Origin: Ricinus communis | Taxonomy: Eukaryota; Streptophyta; Magnoliopsida; Malpighiales; Euphorbiaceae | Assembly: GCF_019578655.1 (NCBI RefSeq) | Contig: NC_063264.1 | Coordinates: 13,371,213 to 13,435,212 of the forward strand | DNA: 64,000 nt | Reading direction: 5' to 3' | Part shown: positions 9,357-19,122 of the stretch, piece after piece | Layout: the number at the start of each line of letters is the position of its first letter | Position numbering within the stretch: position 1 is the stretch's first letter | Program-made: the position numbers and the translations under genes | The notes under the pieces: model-generated | Told to the model about the DNA's origin: nothing | Databases searched by the model: none | The model's input: the letters and a program-made list of their open reading frames with translations, nothing else

Positions 9357-9940
9357 ATAAATAAAAATAGGCCTAAATAAACAAGTCAAGCTACTTTGTG
9401 TCGAATACTCAAGCATGGGCCGCTTATTACATGTTATTTAAGCCTAAATATCATTTTTTATATTGGTTAGTGTTGGACGAATTTAAGGAGTATTTGTTCA
9501 TTTAAACAAGTCTTTTAATAGTTAGGAGTCTTGTTTTAAGTTATCCTTTTAGTTTAGGAGTTCTATTCCTAGTTTTATTGTTATTTTCTTCCTTATCATT
9601 ATAGAAATAGGTTTTTTTAAGGCCTATATAAGCTAGTATGAATTTCTATAAAAAGGGAGTTGTTGAATATTGATTATTTTGGAGTTAATTCTCTTCTTTT
9701 ATCCTTTATGAACTTGGTGAATTAATCAAGTGAAGTCTTGGTATTTTACAAATTTATTTTAATCAAAACTTTTGTTTGTGTTAAACAACCTTTAATTCTT
9801 TATAATTAAGGTTCATAAGTATAATTTATTTAAGGGTCTGGTTAGGAGTTACAGTTTCTTTGCTAGATTAGGTGAACAATCTGTGGTGAAGACATCAACA
9901 TCGAATATGGGTTTGGCACAAGTTAGCATTGTTTGTATCA
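9026..9940 (+). repeat. 3' LTR of element A
   Basis: From TGATGAGAACC to TTTGTATCA. Carries the 18-bp coding repeat at about 9050-9160 and a TATA box at 9625-9632 (TATATAAG). The TSD follows directly at 9941. Confidence 0.88.
9050..9160 (+). repeat. 18-bp coding minisatellite in LTR of A
   Basis: Six imperfect tandem copies of AATCCTACTCCAACTAGG, each encoding NP-T/S-P-T-R. Similar but more degraded copies occur at about 605-715 and 50330-50520. Confidence 0.75.
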
Positions 9941-9945
9941 TATCC

Positions 9946-10301
9946 AAGGTCCTAAGAAGAATACAACTCTTACTCAACTAATATGATCTAATAAGAGTTT
10001 CCTTACAACTCTAACATCTAACCAAGTAGGATACTAAGAGCTAAACAAAGCCTTCATAAACTTGAATTTGAAGAATATTAAACAAAGCCCATTTAGCTTT
10101 CATAAACTTGGACTTTAAGAACATTAAACAAAGCCCATTCTTTATGAATTTCATTTAGACTGAATTTGACTTCCATTGTTAGCCCACTCTAGCATATAGC
10201 CATTTGAGGACTCTTGAAGCTACTTAGCCCTTAACCTTGTAATTGGACCTTTTGGTAAACTTAATGGATCTTTTCTTGATTATTTCTTGTTGCCCTCATC
10301 A
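9946..10301 (-). repeat. LTR of element Z, second part
   Basis: Continues the LTR that begins at 245. On the minus strand it starts TGATGAGGGC and soon encodes GPITRLRAK (about 10230), the LTR-borne coding tail. AAAGCCCATT stretches are repeated about 60 bp apart at 10085 and 10130. Confidence 0.6.
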
Positions 10302-10360
10302 TCAAGCCCATTGAAATCAACATCTTTAAGCCTTGGCCAATCCATATTAGAAGCCATAAC
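10302..10360. other. Short unassigned stretch
   Basis: Between the end of LTR Z and the start of the 1-kb repeat. Probably the 3' end of Z's internal region; nothing else is visible. Confidence 0.3.
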
Positions 10361-12209
10361 CTGATTTTCTGCAAGGTAGAAAACTGAAATAATATTCTTA
10401 CTAGCCTTAAGTATTCGGTTGCATGCAGTTTTTATAGTGCGAATGCCCTCATTCTACTAGAGAAAGAAACTAGAACCTAAATATGAGAAAATAAATAAAG
10501 AAAGATGAATAAACTAAGGTCAAATAAAAAACTACAGAGGAGTTGGCCGGTCAACAACTCTCGCAGTCCCAAGTTTTATGAGCCAGCTTAATGAAAAAAC
10601 AAAGGAGAAATTTGCGTGGGCCTACCTAATAATACTACTACCTAAAATAGTTCATTATATGCATCTCAAACCTGAAAATGATCACATTCCTGCTTGTATA
10701 TGCTTGGATTAATTGAAACAATATGATTTATCCCTTACACGCGTGGATTTACGTCTCGTCCTGCTTAATCATCAAGCTAAGCCCAAATGCCATCGGTCAA
10801 CTTGTCAATTGCGTTCCTATGATTCCTTACACCAATCATTATGTCATCAGTAGTCCTCGTGCATAGAGGAACAAGGAATGATGGAGATCCAATTATGCAC
10901 ATCCTGAATCGAAATATTTAGGAGTGCCTTGATTCTCGTCATTCCCTTTTTCCTCTAAAAGATTCATCCATAGTCATTCTGATAATGACATCAATACTTG
11001 ATCAAATAATTTTCCTTTCTTGCATTCGTTCAAGCATTAGATTGGTGCCTATGATTTCCACTTCCATGTGCTTTCACTCAATACTCGTGTTTATGCTCCC
11101 TAAATAAAACCAAACTATCATATTAGACAAATGGGCATAAAGCAATGAATAAAAAGAGAACATAGGCAGGATTTTAGATCGGATATGGAAAGAAATAATA
11201 AGTTCTTTATTCTCTTCCATACGATTAAGCATAGGGTCAAATAGAATTGTTATAAACATATGGATAGACAAAGAACACAAAATAAAGGAAGGAATTGAGC
11301 GATAAGTCTATGTTCACTAGCGTGAGTGTTGATAAGTCCGCAAAGTTCTTGAAAGAATCCATAACTTGATTTTTTGCAAGGTAGAAAACTTAAATAATAT
11401 GCTCAATAGCGTTAAGTATTCGGTTGCATGCAGTTTTAATAATGTGAAAGCGCCCATTCCCTACGAGGAAGAAACTAGAGGCTAAATATGAATATATAAA
11501 TATAGAAAGATGAATAAGCTAAAGTCAAATAAAAAACTGCAGAGGAGTTGATTGGTTAACAACTCTCGTAATCCTAAATTTTATGAGCCGGCTTAACAAA
11601 TATAAGGGTGAATTCATGTGGGCCTACCTAATAAAAATCTGACCCAAATTACATCATTATATGCATTTCAAATATGAAAATATTGGAGAAACACATATGC
11701 AATGGCATAGGGAAAGCTCTAAACATTTTTACATCTCATGGAAATTAAAGGTCACAAGTTGTAATTGAGGACTTATGAAGACTTGCATTAGCGAACTTAG
11801 ACTTATCGCTCACGTCCTTCATTTGTTTTATGTTATTTATGTTTAAATCAATTCGATTAGATCCGTATGCTTAGCTATGGAAGAGAATAATGAACTTGCA
11901 ATTTCTTTCTTTATCAGATACGAATCGTACATAGGTTCTCATATGTTCATTTCTTTTGTTTGTCTCTTTCTAATGTATGTCTAGTATAATGGCTTGGTTT
12001 TATTTGGTGAATATAAACACAAGTGTTGAGTTAAATCACATGGAAAAGGCAATCATAGGCACCAATCTAATCCCTAGAAAAATGCAAAGAAAGAGAATTA
12101 GTTGATGGAGTATTGATATCATTCTTTGAATGATCCCAAATGATTCTTTTAGAGTGAAGAGGGAACACTGAGAATCGAGATGATATAAGGATTGGCATAA
12201 GGAATCATG
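10361..12209. repeat. Array of the ~1-kb repeat, both orientations
   Basis: One unit begins at about 10361 (CCATAACCTGATTTTCTGC) and the next at about 11360 with nearly the same sequence, giving a period of about 1.0 kb. From about 11780 to 12209 the same family runs in the opposite direction. On the minus strand the unit has a TATA-like box (CACTATAAAAACTGC, seen as the complement near 10430) followed by a block resembling the R-U5 part of the chromovirus LTRs here. No open frame is conserved. It recurs at 18542, 39771, 40611, 48225, 57406, 58434 and 62082. Confidence 0.7.
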
Positions 12210-12480
12210 TAGACCACACAATCTTTGATAGCACCAAATAAGATATGAACTTGCCAAAGGAAAAACAATAGCCAGAAGCTCCTTTTCAGTGGTGGTATAG
12301 TGCTCCTGGGCATCAATCAATGTCTTGCTAGCATAGTAAATGAGTTGGAACTTCTTATCTCTCCTCTGTCCTAAAACAGCTCCAACAGCAAAATCACTAC
12401 CATCGCACATAAGCTTAAATGGCAGCTTCCAATTAGGTGAAACCATAATTGGGACTGTGGTTAGTTTCTCCTTCAACAAC
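12210..12480 (-). pseudogene. pol: RNase H fragment of element J
   Basis: Typical Athila-like RNase H start: EKLTTVPIMVSPNWKLPF, then the first catalytic aspartate in LMCDGSDFAVGAVLGQ, then YYASKTLIDAQEHYTTTEKE with the conserved glutamate, and a frame change into SYLV. It is cut where VYTDH is expected. Sequence further left is 1-kb repeat, not coding. Confidence 0.7.
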
Positions 12481-12533
12481 TCGAAAGCCTGTAAATAATT
12501 ATCATAAAATACAAAAGGTACATCCTTTACAAG

Positions 12534-12775
12534 CTATTGAGTTAAAGGTCTAGCAATCTTAGAGAAGTCCTTAATAAACCATCTATAGAAACCTGCATGA
12601 CCTAAGAAGCTCCTAATAGCCTTAACTGAACTAGGTGGAGGTAACATAGCAGTAGCATTCACCTTGGCCCTATCAACCTCCATCCCCTCATGTGAAATTT
12701 TATGCCCCAGCATTATACCTTCCCTAACCATTAAATGAACTTTTTCCAATTAAGAACTAGGTTAGTATCCACACA
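12534..12775 (-). pseudogene. pol: Reverse transcriptase C-terminal part of element J
   Basis: Reads NLERMLEHCVDTNLVLNW in a broken frame, then MVREGIMLGHKISHEGMEVD, ATAMLPPPSSVKAIRSFLGH and AGFYRWFIKDFSKIARPLT, the thumb and connection of gypsy RT. The palm with its YxDD motif is absent: the preceding linker joins directly to this point near 12780. Confidence 0.7.
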
Positions 12776-12792
12776 ATGCTCAAGCATGCGTT

Positions 12793-13083
12793 CTAAATTA
12801 TGTAAATAGTTAGTAAAGCAGTTACCAAATACAGAAAAATCTCCCTCTCTTCGGGTGTCAAGTCTACTGCTAGGATGACAGGCAACTTGTTATCCTCATC
12901 CATATATGCATAATTGAGGTGCTTTGGGAGCTCTTTCAACTCAAGGACTGGTAGTTCCTCAAGTGACAGCCTCAACTTCTGCACACCTACCCTGTCAATC
13001 TCAACAAACTTATCAGTAATCTTGCTTGGTTCATTAGCTAACAAAAATGCAATCTGCTCCAACAAACTCTCATTGGATAGCAC
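12793..13083 (-). pseudogene. pol: Protease-RT linker of element J
   Basis: Contains LRLSLEELPVLELKELPKHL, then YAYMDEDNKLPVILAVDLTPEE, the conserved stretch between protease and reverse transcriptase in Athila-like pol. It ends at the deletion that removed the RT palm. Confidence 0.6.
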
Positions 13084-13099
13084 ATGTCATCCTCTGCCT

Positions 13100-13740
13100 G
13101 CAAGGCAACTTATAAGGGATCATCAAGGAATATTTCCTACAATTGTGTATCAATAACATCATCAAGTAAATCAATAGAAAACATAATATCATCATGATCT
13201 AAGGACTGTCTCATGTAATTATTTAAATCAAAAGTGACAGCTTCATCCCCTACCCTAAGTTCAAGCTTCCCATTACAAACATCTATAATAGCCCTAGATA
13301 TTGCAAGGAAAATTTAACCTAGAATTAAAGGTATGTTATTCTCACCATCCATGTTCATGATCACAAAGTCAACAAAAAATATAAATTTGTCAACCTTTAC
13401 AAGTACGTCCTCCATAGTACCCCTAGGATACTTAACAGTCCTATAAGCTAACTGTATGCTCAACCTAGTGGGTTTAGTCTTACCCAGCCCCAACTTGGTA
13501 AACAAATTATACGGCTTTAAATTAATGCTAGCTCTTAACTCAGCTAAAGCATTGCTAATTGTCAAATCATCAATCATACAAGGGACAGTAAAACTCCTTA
13601 GATCATGCTTCTTCTCTAGTAATTTGTTCCGAACTATAGCCGAACACTCCTCATTTAGGATCACGATCGCCAAGTCCTTTAACTTCCTCTTGTTGCTAAG
13701 GATTTCCTTTAAGAACTTCGCATACCTGGGCATCTACAAA
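13100..13740 (-). pseudogene. Aspartic protease of element J, inactive
   Basis: Reads MPRYAKFLKEILSNKRKLKD, SFTVPCMIDDLTISNAL, then AELRASINLKP where B has ADLGASINVMP, so the catalytic DLGAS has become ELRAS. Downstream are FTKLGLGKTKPTRLSIQLAY, DVLVKVDKFIFFVDFVI and NIPLILG, then a stop. Overall colinear with the proteases of B and F. Confidence 0.7.
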
Positions 13741-15062
13741 ATAGCTTCAACAAAAGGTAAGTTAATTCGTAGTTATTTAAACAAGCCAAGAAAGCTACCA
13801 AACTGTTGATCCACTTTTCAACCTGGTAGGATATGGGATTGGGGGCTGGTATTCCCTCAGAGGACTCTTCTTCCAGCTCTTTATCTTCTCTGGCTCCATC
13901 ACCTTGCTATCTCCATCTTTCCTAACCGAATCTTCCTGCACAATGTCATTATTTCATTAGAAATAGGAATAGAACTAGATAGTTGCTTACTTGATTGCAA
14001 AGTGATAGCCTTTACATGCTCTTTTGCATTGTACTCCATATTACTAGCTACCTCTTAGTCATCATCTTAGAAATCTAGACTATTTGATTCTTCAAGTTTT
14101 GAATGGAGGCCTGTTGATTTTGAAGAGCTGCGTCCGTTTATTGGAATCTGGTCTCTAAAGCGGACACAAACTTCATCATCAACTCCTCTAAGGTAGGCTT
14201 TTTCTTTTGAGTCTGAGGACACAAACTTCATCATCAGCTCCTCTAACATATATTGTTGTGGCTGCTAATGTAGTTGCTAAAACTGTAGTGGCCCCTGGTT
14301 ATTGTTGCTCCTCCATCCAAAATTTGGATGATTTATCCATCCTAGATTATAGGTGTTATTTTATGGGTTGTTTTGCTGCCTAGGCTGACTTCCTATATAG
14401 TCCACCTGTTCATGGTTAAATGAAGAAGAGGAAGCAAACATACCTCCCAATATACAGTTACTACTGTAATGCAGGCCACTGTAAAACTCACAGCTTGCTT
14501 GAGCTGCTTGGACAGGCGTTTGGAGTTGATAAAGTTTCTTGGATAATAACTCCACTTGAGCTGCCAAGGCTGTAGTGGCATCCAACTGGTGTACACTCCC
14601 TTGACGTCCTGTCCTACTCCTAATAGTGTGCCACTAGTAATTGTTTGTGGCCATCTCCTCAATCAAGCTCTAGGCTTGCTCTGGTGTCTTGCTGCTCAAA
14701 GAACCACTTACAACTGCATCTACCATCTGCTCAGTAGCCAAATTCAAACCACTATAAAAAGTTTGCACTTATAACTAGATTGGTAGTCCATGATGTGGGC
14801 AACATCGCAGTAGATCCTTGTACCTCTCCCAAGTGTCGTACATCAACTCATCGTCAAACTACACAAAACAAGATATATCATTTCTAAGTTTAGCAGTTTT
14901 AGGAGGAAAGTACTTAAATAGAAATTTCTTTACTAAAGAATCCCAAGTATTGATAGTGTTAAGAGGTAGTGACTATAGCCACCGCTTTGCTCTATCCCTC
15001 AAAGAAAATTGGAACAAGCGAAGATGAATTGTGTCGTCTGTTGTCCCATTAATCTTGAAGGT
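13741..15062 (-). pseudogene. gag: Gag of element J, 5' truncated
   Basis: Begins abruptly at FKINGTTDDTIHLRLF next to the plastid DNA, continuing with KFLFKYFPPKTAKLRNDIS, YKDLLRCCPHHGLPI, TALAAQVELLSKKLYQLQTP and NNTYNLGWINHPNFGWRSN. Stops interrupt it at several places, mostly TAG where the family has CAG or TGG. A stretch of about 30 bases around KFVSS/DEVCV is duplicated at 14161-14190 and 14216-14246. Confidence 0.7.
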
Positions 15063-15212
15063 CCAAGTTGTCTCTTGCCTGCCCATGGATCCAGCAGCAG
15101 TTTGAAAGGTTGACCTATTCGGGAATCTCCGAATCAATACTTATTTTCAACTCCCCGAAGCATTTCATCGCTTACTACGCCCTTCCTCGTCTCTGGGTGC
15201 CTAGGTATCCAT
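15063..15212 (-). rRNA. rrn23: Plastid 23S rRNA 5' fragment (nuclear plastid DNA)
   Basis: On the minus strand it reads GGATACCTAGGCACCCAGAG, continues through GGAAGGGCGTAGTAAGCGAT, ATGCTTCGGGGAGTTGAAAA and GATTCGGAGATTCCCGAATA, and ends near CCATGGGCAGGCAAGAGACA. This is the start of plant chloroplast 23S rRNA, recognised from memory. It is a 150-bp non-functional insert with a few differences, fused directly to truncated gag of J. It may have come straight from the plastid or through a mitochondrial copy. Confidence 0.8.
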
Positions 15213-15487
15213 CAAGAATGTTTTATAAAACTCTTGGACTCCTGAATTTGGAGTATCTTACTTTCACGCAATTCACAAGGTTGAACAAGCAATATATATA
15301 TATATATACCAATTTCTATTTCTATTCTAATAATCTAATAAAATAGAAAATAATTTAATAAATAGATTAGAAATAGATTAGATTAATTAAATAAATTAAG
15401 TGAAATCTCAAAGATCGTTGCCCGACAGTATGGAGTACTGACCACACCAAGGGACAGGCCCTGAAGCAAAGAATCTTGTTATATGTG
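15213..15487. other. Unassigned, possibly further organelle DNA
   Basis: Lies between the 23S fragment and LTR K. It begins ATCCATCAAGAATG, contains an (AT)n run at 15294-15307 and an A/T-rich stretch, and ends with GC-richer sequence (CCCGACAGTATGGAGTACTG) unlike nearby elements. A non-contiguous plastid or mitochondrial piece is plausible. I could not identify it. Confidence 0.35.
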
Positions 15488-15692
15488 TGATGTGTATTAT
15501 TTTGCACATGTTTCTATGCCCAATTACTTGCGTTTTTATGATTTATCTTATTTTATGCCAGAATCACCTGTGTTTTGGTTCCTTTCATGTTTTAGATGAT
15601 CATTGATGAACATTATCAGTCTTTGAGGGTGATAAATGCGAAAACGGACTAGAATTCATCAAAATTAAATAAAGGCTCGCATTTCAAGGTTG

Positions 15693-15917
15693 AGCACGGC
15701 CTAGGTCAAGGCAGTGCTGATCAGCACGGCCTAGACTGTAGCCGTGCTGAACCATTGGCCTTTGATCTTCAAATTTGGCCTTTTGGCAAGGTATCAGAGG
15801 CCACCACGCCCTCCAGCATGGCCCGTGGTGGCTCAGCACCGGTAAGGGCACGGGCAGAGAGCGAGGGGTTGATTTTGGACTCGGAGGCTCAGCACGGGCT
15901 TGATCACAGCTGTGCTG
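15693..15917. repeat. GC-rich inverted motif array, LTR of K
   Basis: Copies of GAGCACGGCCTAG, AGCCGTGCTGA and GGCCACCACGCC type motifs in both orientations, ending only about 8 bases before the TATA box. Confidence 0.65.
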
Positions 15918-15924
15918 AATTAAT

Positions 15925-15932
15925 TATATAGG
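15925..15932 (+). promoter_or_regulatory. TATA box of LTR K
   Basis: TATATAGG following GTGCTGAATTAAT, the same junction as in B (complement) and F. Confidence 0.6.
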
Positions 15933-16950
15933 TTTTTTCGCTTTGTTTTGAGGAGTTCTGCATTCTTGACTTGGGAAATCATATATGTATGCGAGCCATC
16001 TCTTTCAAAACTTTGATGCTTGACTTTGGTAGACCATTTCACGCATTGAAAGAGGAATTTTAGTGGTTCAAGCATTATATTGAAGATTAAGAGTGGATTT
16101 TGAAGCATTCAAGAGGCAATTCGAGGTTCACTATTCAGGCTTGGAGACTGAAGACTGTTCATCTAATTTAAAGAAGAAGGGTGTACATGTTTTCAATTTT
16201 CTCTTATGTATTTGTTCTTTATTTTATTTTATTCATTAGCATGATTAGCTAGAGCTGCTGAACCCATTGGGGTTCCTTTGTTTGTTGGATTGTACTTCAT
16301 GTTTATGAGATTTTGATTATCAATTGTTGTATTCTTCTTGCTTTCAGTATTAAAAAGATATCGCATTATTCATGAGATGTTGTGAATTATATTCTTTAGA
16401 TTGCTTTCTGTAATTGAGAAATTCATTAAGTGATTGGAATTTAAATAGTAGGAACTGGGTAATAATCACTTAGAGATAAGAATTAACAACTCTTAATAGA
16501 AGTTGACTAATCTTAAGGCTAACCTAAAATCAATCATTAGGAAGAGATTCCATTGTTTAGGTTCTTAGGCTTAGGAATTTGGTGTTCTCGAAAGGGAACT
16601 AGAATTCAATTTAGAATCCGCTGACAGGTAATCATAATTGGTAATCAATCTAATTTCTACCTTTGTCAAAATCCAACTAGCTTAGGTCCTCATTGGATTG
16701 CTTTCTTTCTTTGATTGTTTCATTAAACCTTTGTAGATTGCTAGGCATTTAGTTAATCATTTAGCTTGCACCTAGTCATAGATTAGTAACTTCTTTACTA
16801 TTAGTTTAAGGTTAGATAACGTAAGACGCTGGATTAGTTCTAGGCTCACTCTTTTCCGAGAATACGACCTTGATACTCACCATTAGTGCTAGTCTGCATT
16901 GATAGGTTCACTACCTTAGATTGTAGCTACATCATTAGCTCATCAAGTTT

Positions 16951-16970
16951 TTTGTCGCAGTTGTCGGGGA
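16951..16970 (+). other. Degraded tRNA-Asp primer site of element K
   Basis: TTTGTCGCAGTTGTCGGGGA compared with TTTGGCGCCGTTGCCGGGGA in B (complement). Position after the LTR is right, with three changes in the core. Confidence 0.65.
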
Positions 16971-17099
16971 ACTCTTTGTGTGAACTAGAGTGAATTTGTG
17001 TTTGTGCTACTCTAGCCATTTTTTTTTGTCTTTTGATTCTTTATTCTTTTATTCATTTATGTGTTCTTTAGTTGCTGCCTCTTAATTTCAGGTAGTTTA

Positions 17100-18332
17100 T
17101 GACCAGGAGCTCTAATCCTACTCCTATAGACCCTCTTGCTGAACTAGAGCGATACCTTTGACTTTTAAGGAAGCATTACAAGAAGAAGAGGAGGCACAGA
17201 TAGAGATTGAAGCCCCTGTGAATATACTAGCAGAGATGGGAAAAAACAACAATAACTAGGTTGCGGATGAAAATAGGTCAATGTACGAGTGTCTCAGAGG
17301 CAACACAGACGAGTATATTACGACCACCTGTGGCAGTCAATAACTTCGAGATAAAGCTGAACGTGATATAAATGGTCCACAACAGTGTACAATTTGGGGG
17401 ACTGCCGGGCGAGGACCCAAACACTTACATAGCCAATTTCTTAGAGATTTATGATACCTTCAAGATATATGGAACGACTGATGATGCCATTCGGGTGAGG
17501 CTATTTCCATTTTCTTTGAGGGACCAAGCAAAGAGATGGTTACAACATGGAGTTCTTTGGCTGAGAAGTTCTTATATAAGTACTTTCCTCCTGCTAAAAT
17601 TGCTAGATTGAGAAATGACATATCTTCTTTTGTGTAATTCGATGACGAGAGCATGTGCGGTGCCTAGGCGAGGTACAAGGACTTGCTTTGATTTTGCCCA
17701 TATCACGGATTACAAGCATGGATGCAGATTCAGACTTTCTATAGCGGTTTGAACCTTGCTATTGTGCAGATGGTAGATATTGCAGCAGGTGGGACCCTGA
17801 ACACTAAGACGCCGGAGCAGGCGTAAAATTTGATTGAGGAGATGGTAATGAACAACTATCAGTAGCAATCCTCTAGGAGTCAGCCAGTTAGGAAGGGAGT
17901 GGTCAACTAGTTAGATTTTACAGTAGCCTTGGTAGCTCAGGTGGAGCTCTTGGCCAAGAAAATAGACCAGCTCGAGATGCTAGTTGATGCAGCATAGATT
18001 GGCTAGGAGTTCTGTGGTGGCACGCACTACAATACAAACTGTAATGCGGGAGATATGTTTGCTTCACCTTCCACTTCTTCTCCTTCTCCATCTTCTATTA
18101 TTTCTGCTGACGTTGAATAGGTAGACTATATGGGTAATGGACCTAGGCAGCTGAACAATCCCTATAGCAACACATACAACCTAGGTTGGCGCCATCATCC
18201 TAATTTCGGTTGGAGGAACAATAATACCCAAGGACCACTAGGTTTTCAGAGATTGCATCAGCAACAGCCCTAGTAGCAGGCTGGTCCATCCCAACTACCT
18301 CCACCTCAGGAGAAGAAGCCCAATTCATCCGT
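17100..18332 (+). pseudogene. gag: Gag of element K
   Basis: Starts ATGACCAGGAGCTCTAATCC (MTRSSNP), matching the gag start of B and F. It has VQFGGLPGEDPNTYIANFLE, DDAIRVRLFPFSLRDQAKRW, a frame change, FPYHGLQAWMQIQTFYSGLN-like sequence with changes, and NTYNLGWRHHPNFGWRNNN. Stops are mostly TAG, often where F has CAG or TGG, for example NNYQ-stop-QSSR against NNYQWQSSR in F. It ends in the proline-rich PPPQEKKPNSS region. Confidence 0.75.
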
Positions 18333-18482
18333 TTCTTCCTGATTCTAGTATGATTTTCCTCTAATTTTTATGATGTACCCAGAGAAACACCTAAGACACA
18401 AAGGAAAGTAAAACAAGATGATTCTAATACAAAAACACATAAATTGCCCTAAAAATCAAGCATGCAAACATGTGTACTATCA
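18333..18482 (-). repeat. Athila-type LTR end fragment
   Basis: Resembles the plus-strand end of the B LTRs (8540-8692): ACACCTAAGACACAAAGGAA against CTGAAACGAGAAAGGAAAC, and GCATGCAAACATGTGTACTATCA against GCATGAAAACATGTGTAGTATG...TTATCA. The orientation is opposite to element K. Confidence 0.5.
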
Positions 18483-18541
18483 AGGATATCACGGGTTCAT
18501 AAGGATTAGAGTTCGTGGGTTCTATTCCTAAAGGTTCTTTA
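18483..18541 (+). repeat. End fragment of an L/Z-family LTR
   Basis: GGGTTCATAAGGATTAGAGT through GGTTCTTTAACA closely matches the final 60 bp of solo LTR L and the complement of the outer end of LTR Z. Confidence 0.5.
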
Positions 18542-19122
18542 ACAGTTTCTTTCAAGAACCTTATGGACTTATGAACACTCATGCTAGCAAACATAGACTT
18601 AGCACTCATGTCTTTTCTTTCTTTTATGTTTTTTGTCTACTCTTATATTTAAATCAATTCTATTTTATCCTTACGATTAGCCGTATGGAAGAGAACAAAG
18701 AACTTGTGATCTTTTCCTTATCAAATCGAAAATCCTACCTATGTTATGATTTTATTTGTTTCTTTTGTGTCTTTTTTTTTTAAATCTCTATCTAATATGA
18801 TGGTTTGGTATTTGGAGAGCATAAACATGAGTGTTGAGTGAAAGCACGTGGAAGTGGCAATCATAGGCATTGATCCAATGCTTAGACGAATGCGAAGAAG
18901 GAAAATTAGTTGATCGAGTATTCATATCATTGTCGGAATGATCGCAATTGAATCTTTTAGAGGAAAGGGGGAATAATGAGAATCAAGGCACTCTTAAATA
19001 TTTCGATTTAGGATGTGCATCATAAAGATCTCCATATTCCTTGTTCCTTTACGTACGAGGACTGCTAATGACATAAGGATTGGTGTAAGGAATTATTGGA
19101 ACGAAATTGACAAGTTGACCGG
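18542..19122. repeat. ~1-kb repeat, partial unit
   Basis: TTTCTTTCAAGAACCTTATGG onward matches the family found at 10361-12209, here in the TATA-forward orientation but starting downstream of the TATA. The LTR of element D is inserted at its right edge, inside the motif GACCGGTGGC of the consensus. Confidence 0.65.

Larger units (their letters stand above)
580..9940 (+). mobile_element. Element A: non-autonomous Ty3/gypsy-like LTR retrotransposon, interrupted by B
   Basis: Two direct LTRs (580-1496 and 9026-9940), a tRNA-iMet primer site, a polypurine tract and a 5-bp TSD (TATCC) define a complete insertion. Without element B its internal region is only about 0.9 kb: a leader, a short gag-like remnant, and the C-terminal integrase tail that crosses into the 3' LTR. 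All of protease, reverse transcriptase, RNase H and the integrase core are missing. The LTRs differ visibly from each other, more than those of B do, which fits A being the older layer. It lies inside the LTR of element Z. Confidence 0.85.
12210..15062 (-). mobile_element. Element J: truncated Athila-like gag-pro-pol
   Basis: Minus strand order: gag (cut at 15062), protease, linker, end of reverse transcriptase, start of RNase H (cut at about 12210). No LTRs remain. The 5' side ends at plastid rDNA and the 3' side at the 1-kb repeat. The reverse transcriptase core is deleted. Confidence 0.75.
15488..16945 (+). repeat. 5' LTR of element K
   Basis: TGATGTGTATTATTTTGCAC to ...TTAGCTCATCA, 1458 bp. 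Includes the GC-rich array at 15693-15917, TATATA at 15925-15930 and a long stretch similar to the F LTRs around 16340-16940. Confidence 0.82.
15488..18332 (+). mobile_element. Element K: truncated Athila-like element (LTR and gag)
   Basis: A complete 5' LTR, a degraded tRNA-Asp primer site and gag, cut off near the gag C-terminus. There is no protease, no pol and no 3' LTR. It is the same lineage as F (gag similarity, LTR length and LTR promoter layout). Confidence 0.78.

Noticed and set aside
10361..12209. Ribosomal DNA intergenic spacer as source of the 1-kb repeat
   Set aside because: It has a TATA-like box and tandem order, but no rRNA coding end or the TATA(G)TAGGGGG-type plant Pol I start is visible, and copies are interspersed with retroelements.
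15068..15346. 92-codon plus-strand frame
   Set aside because: It runs antisense through the plastid 23S rRNA fragment and on into unassigned DNA; not a gene.
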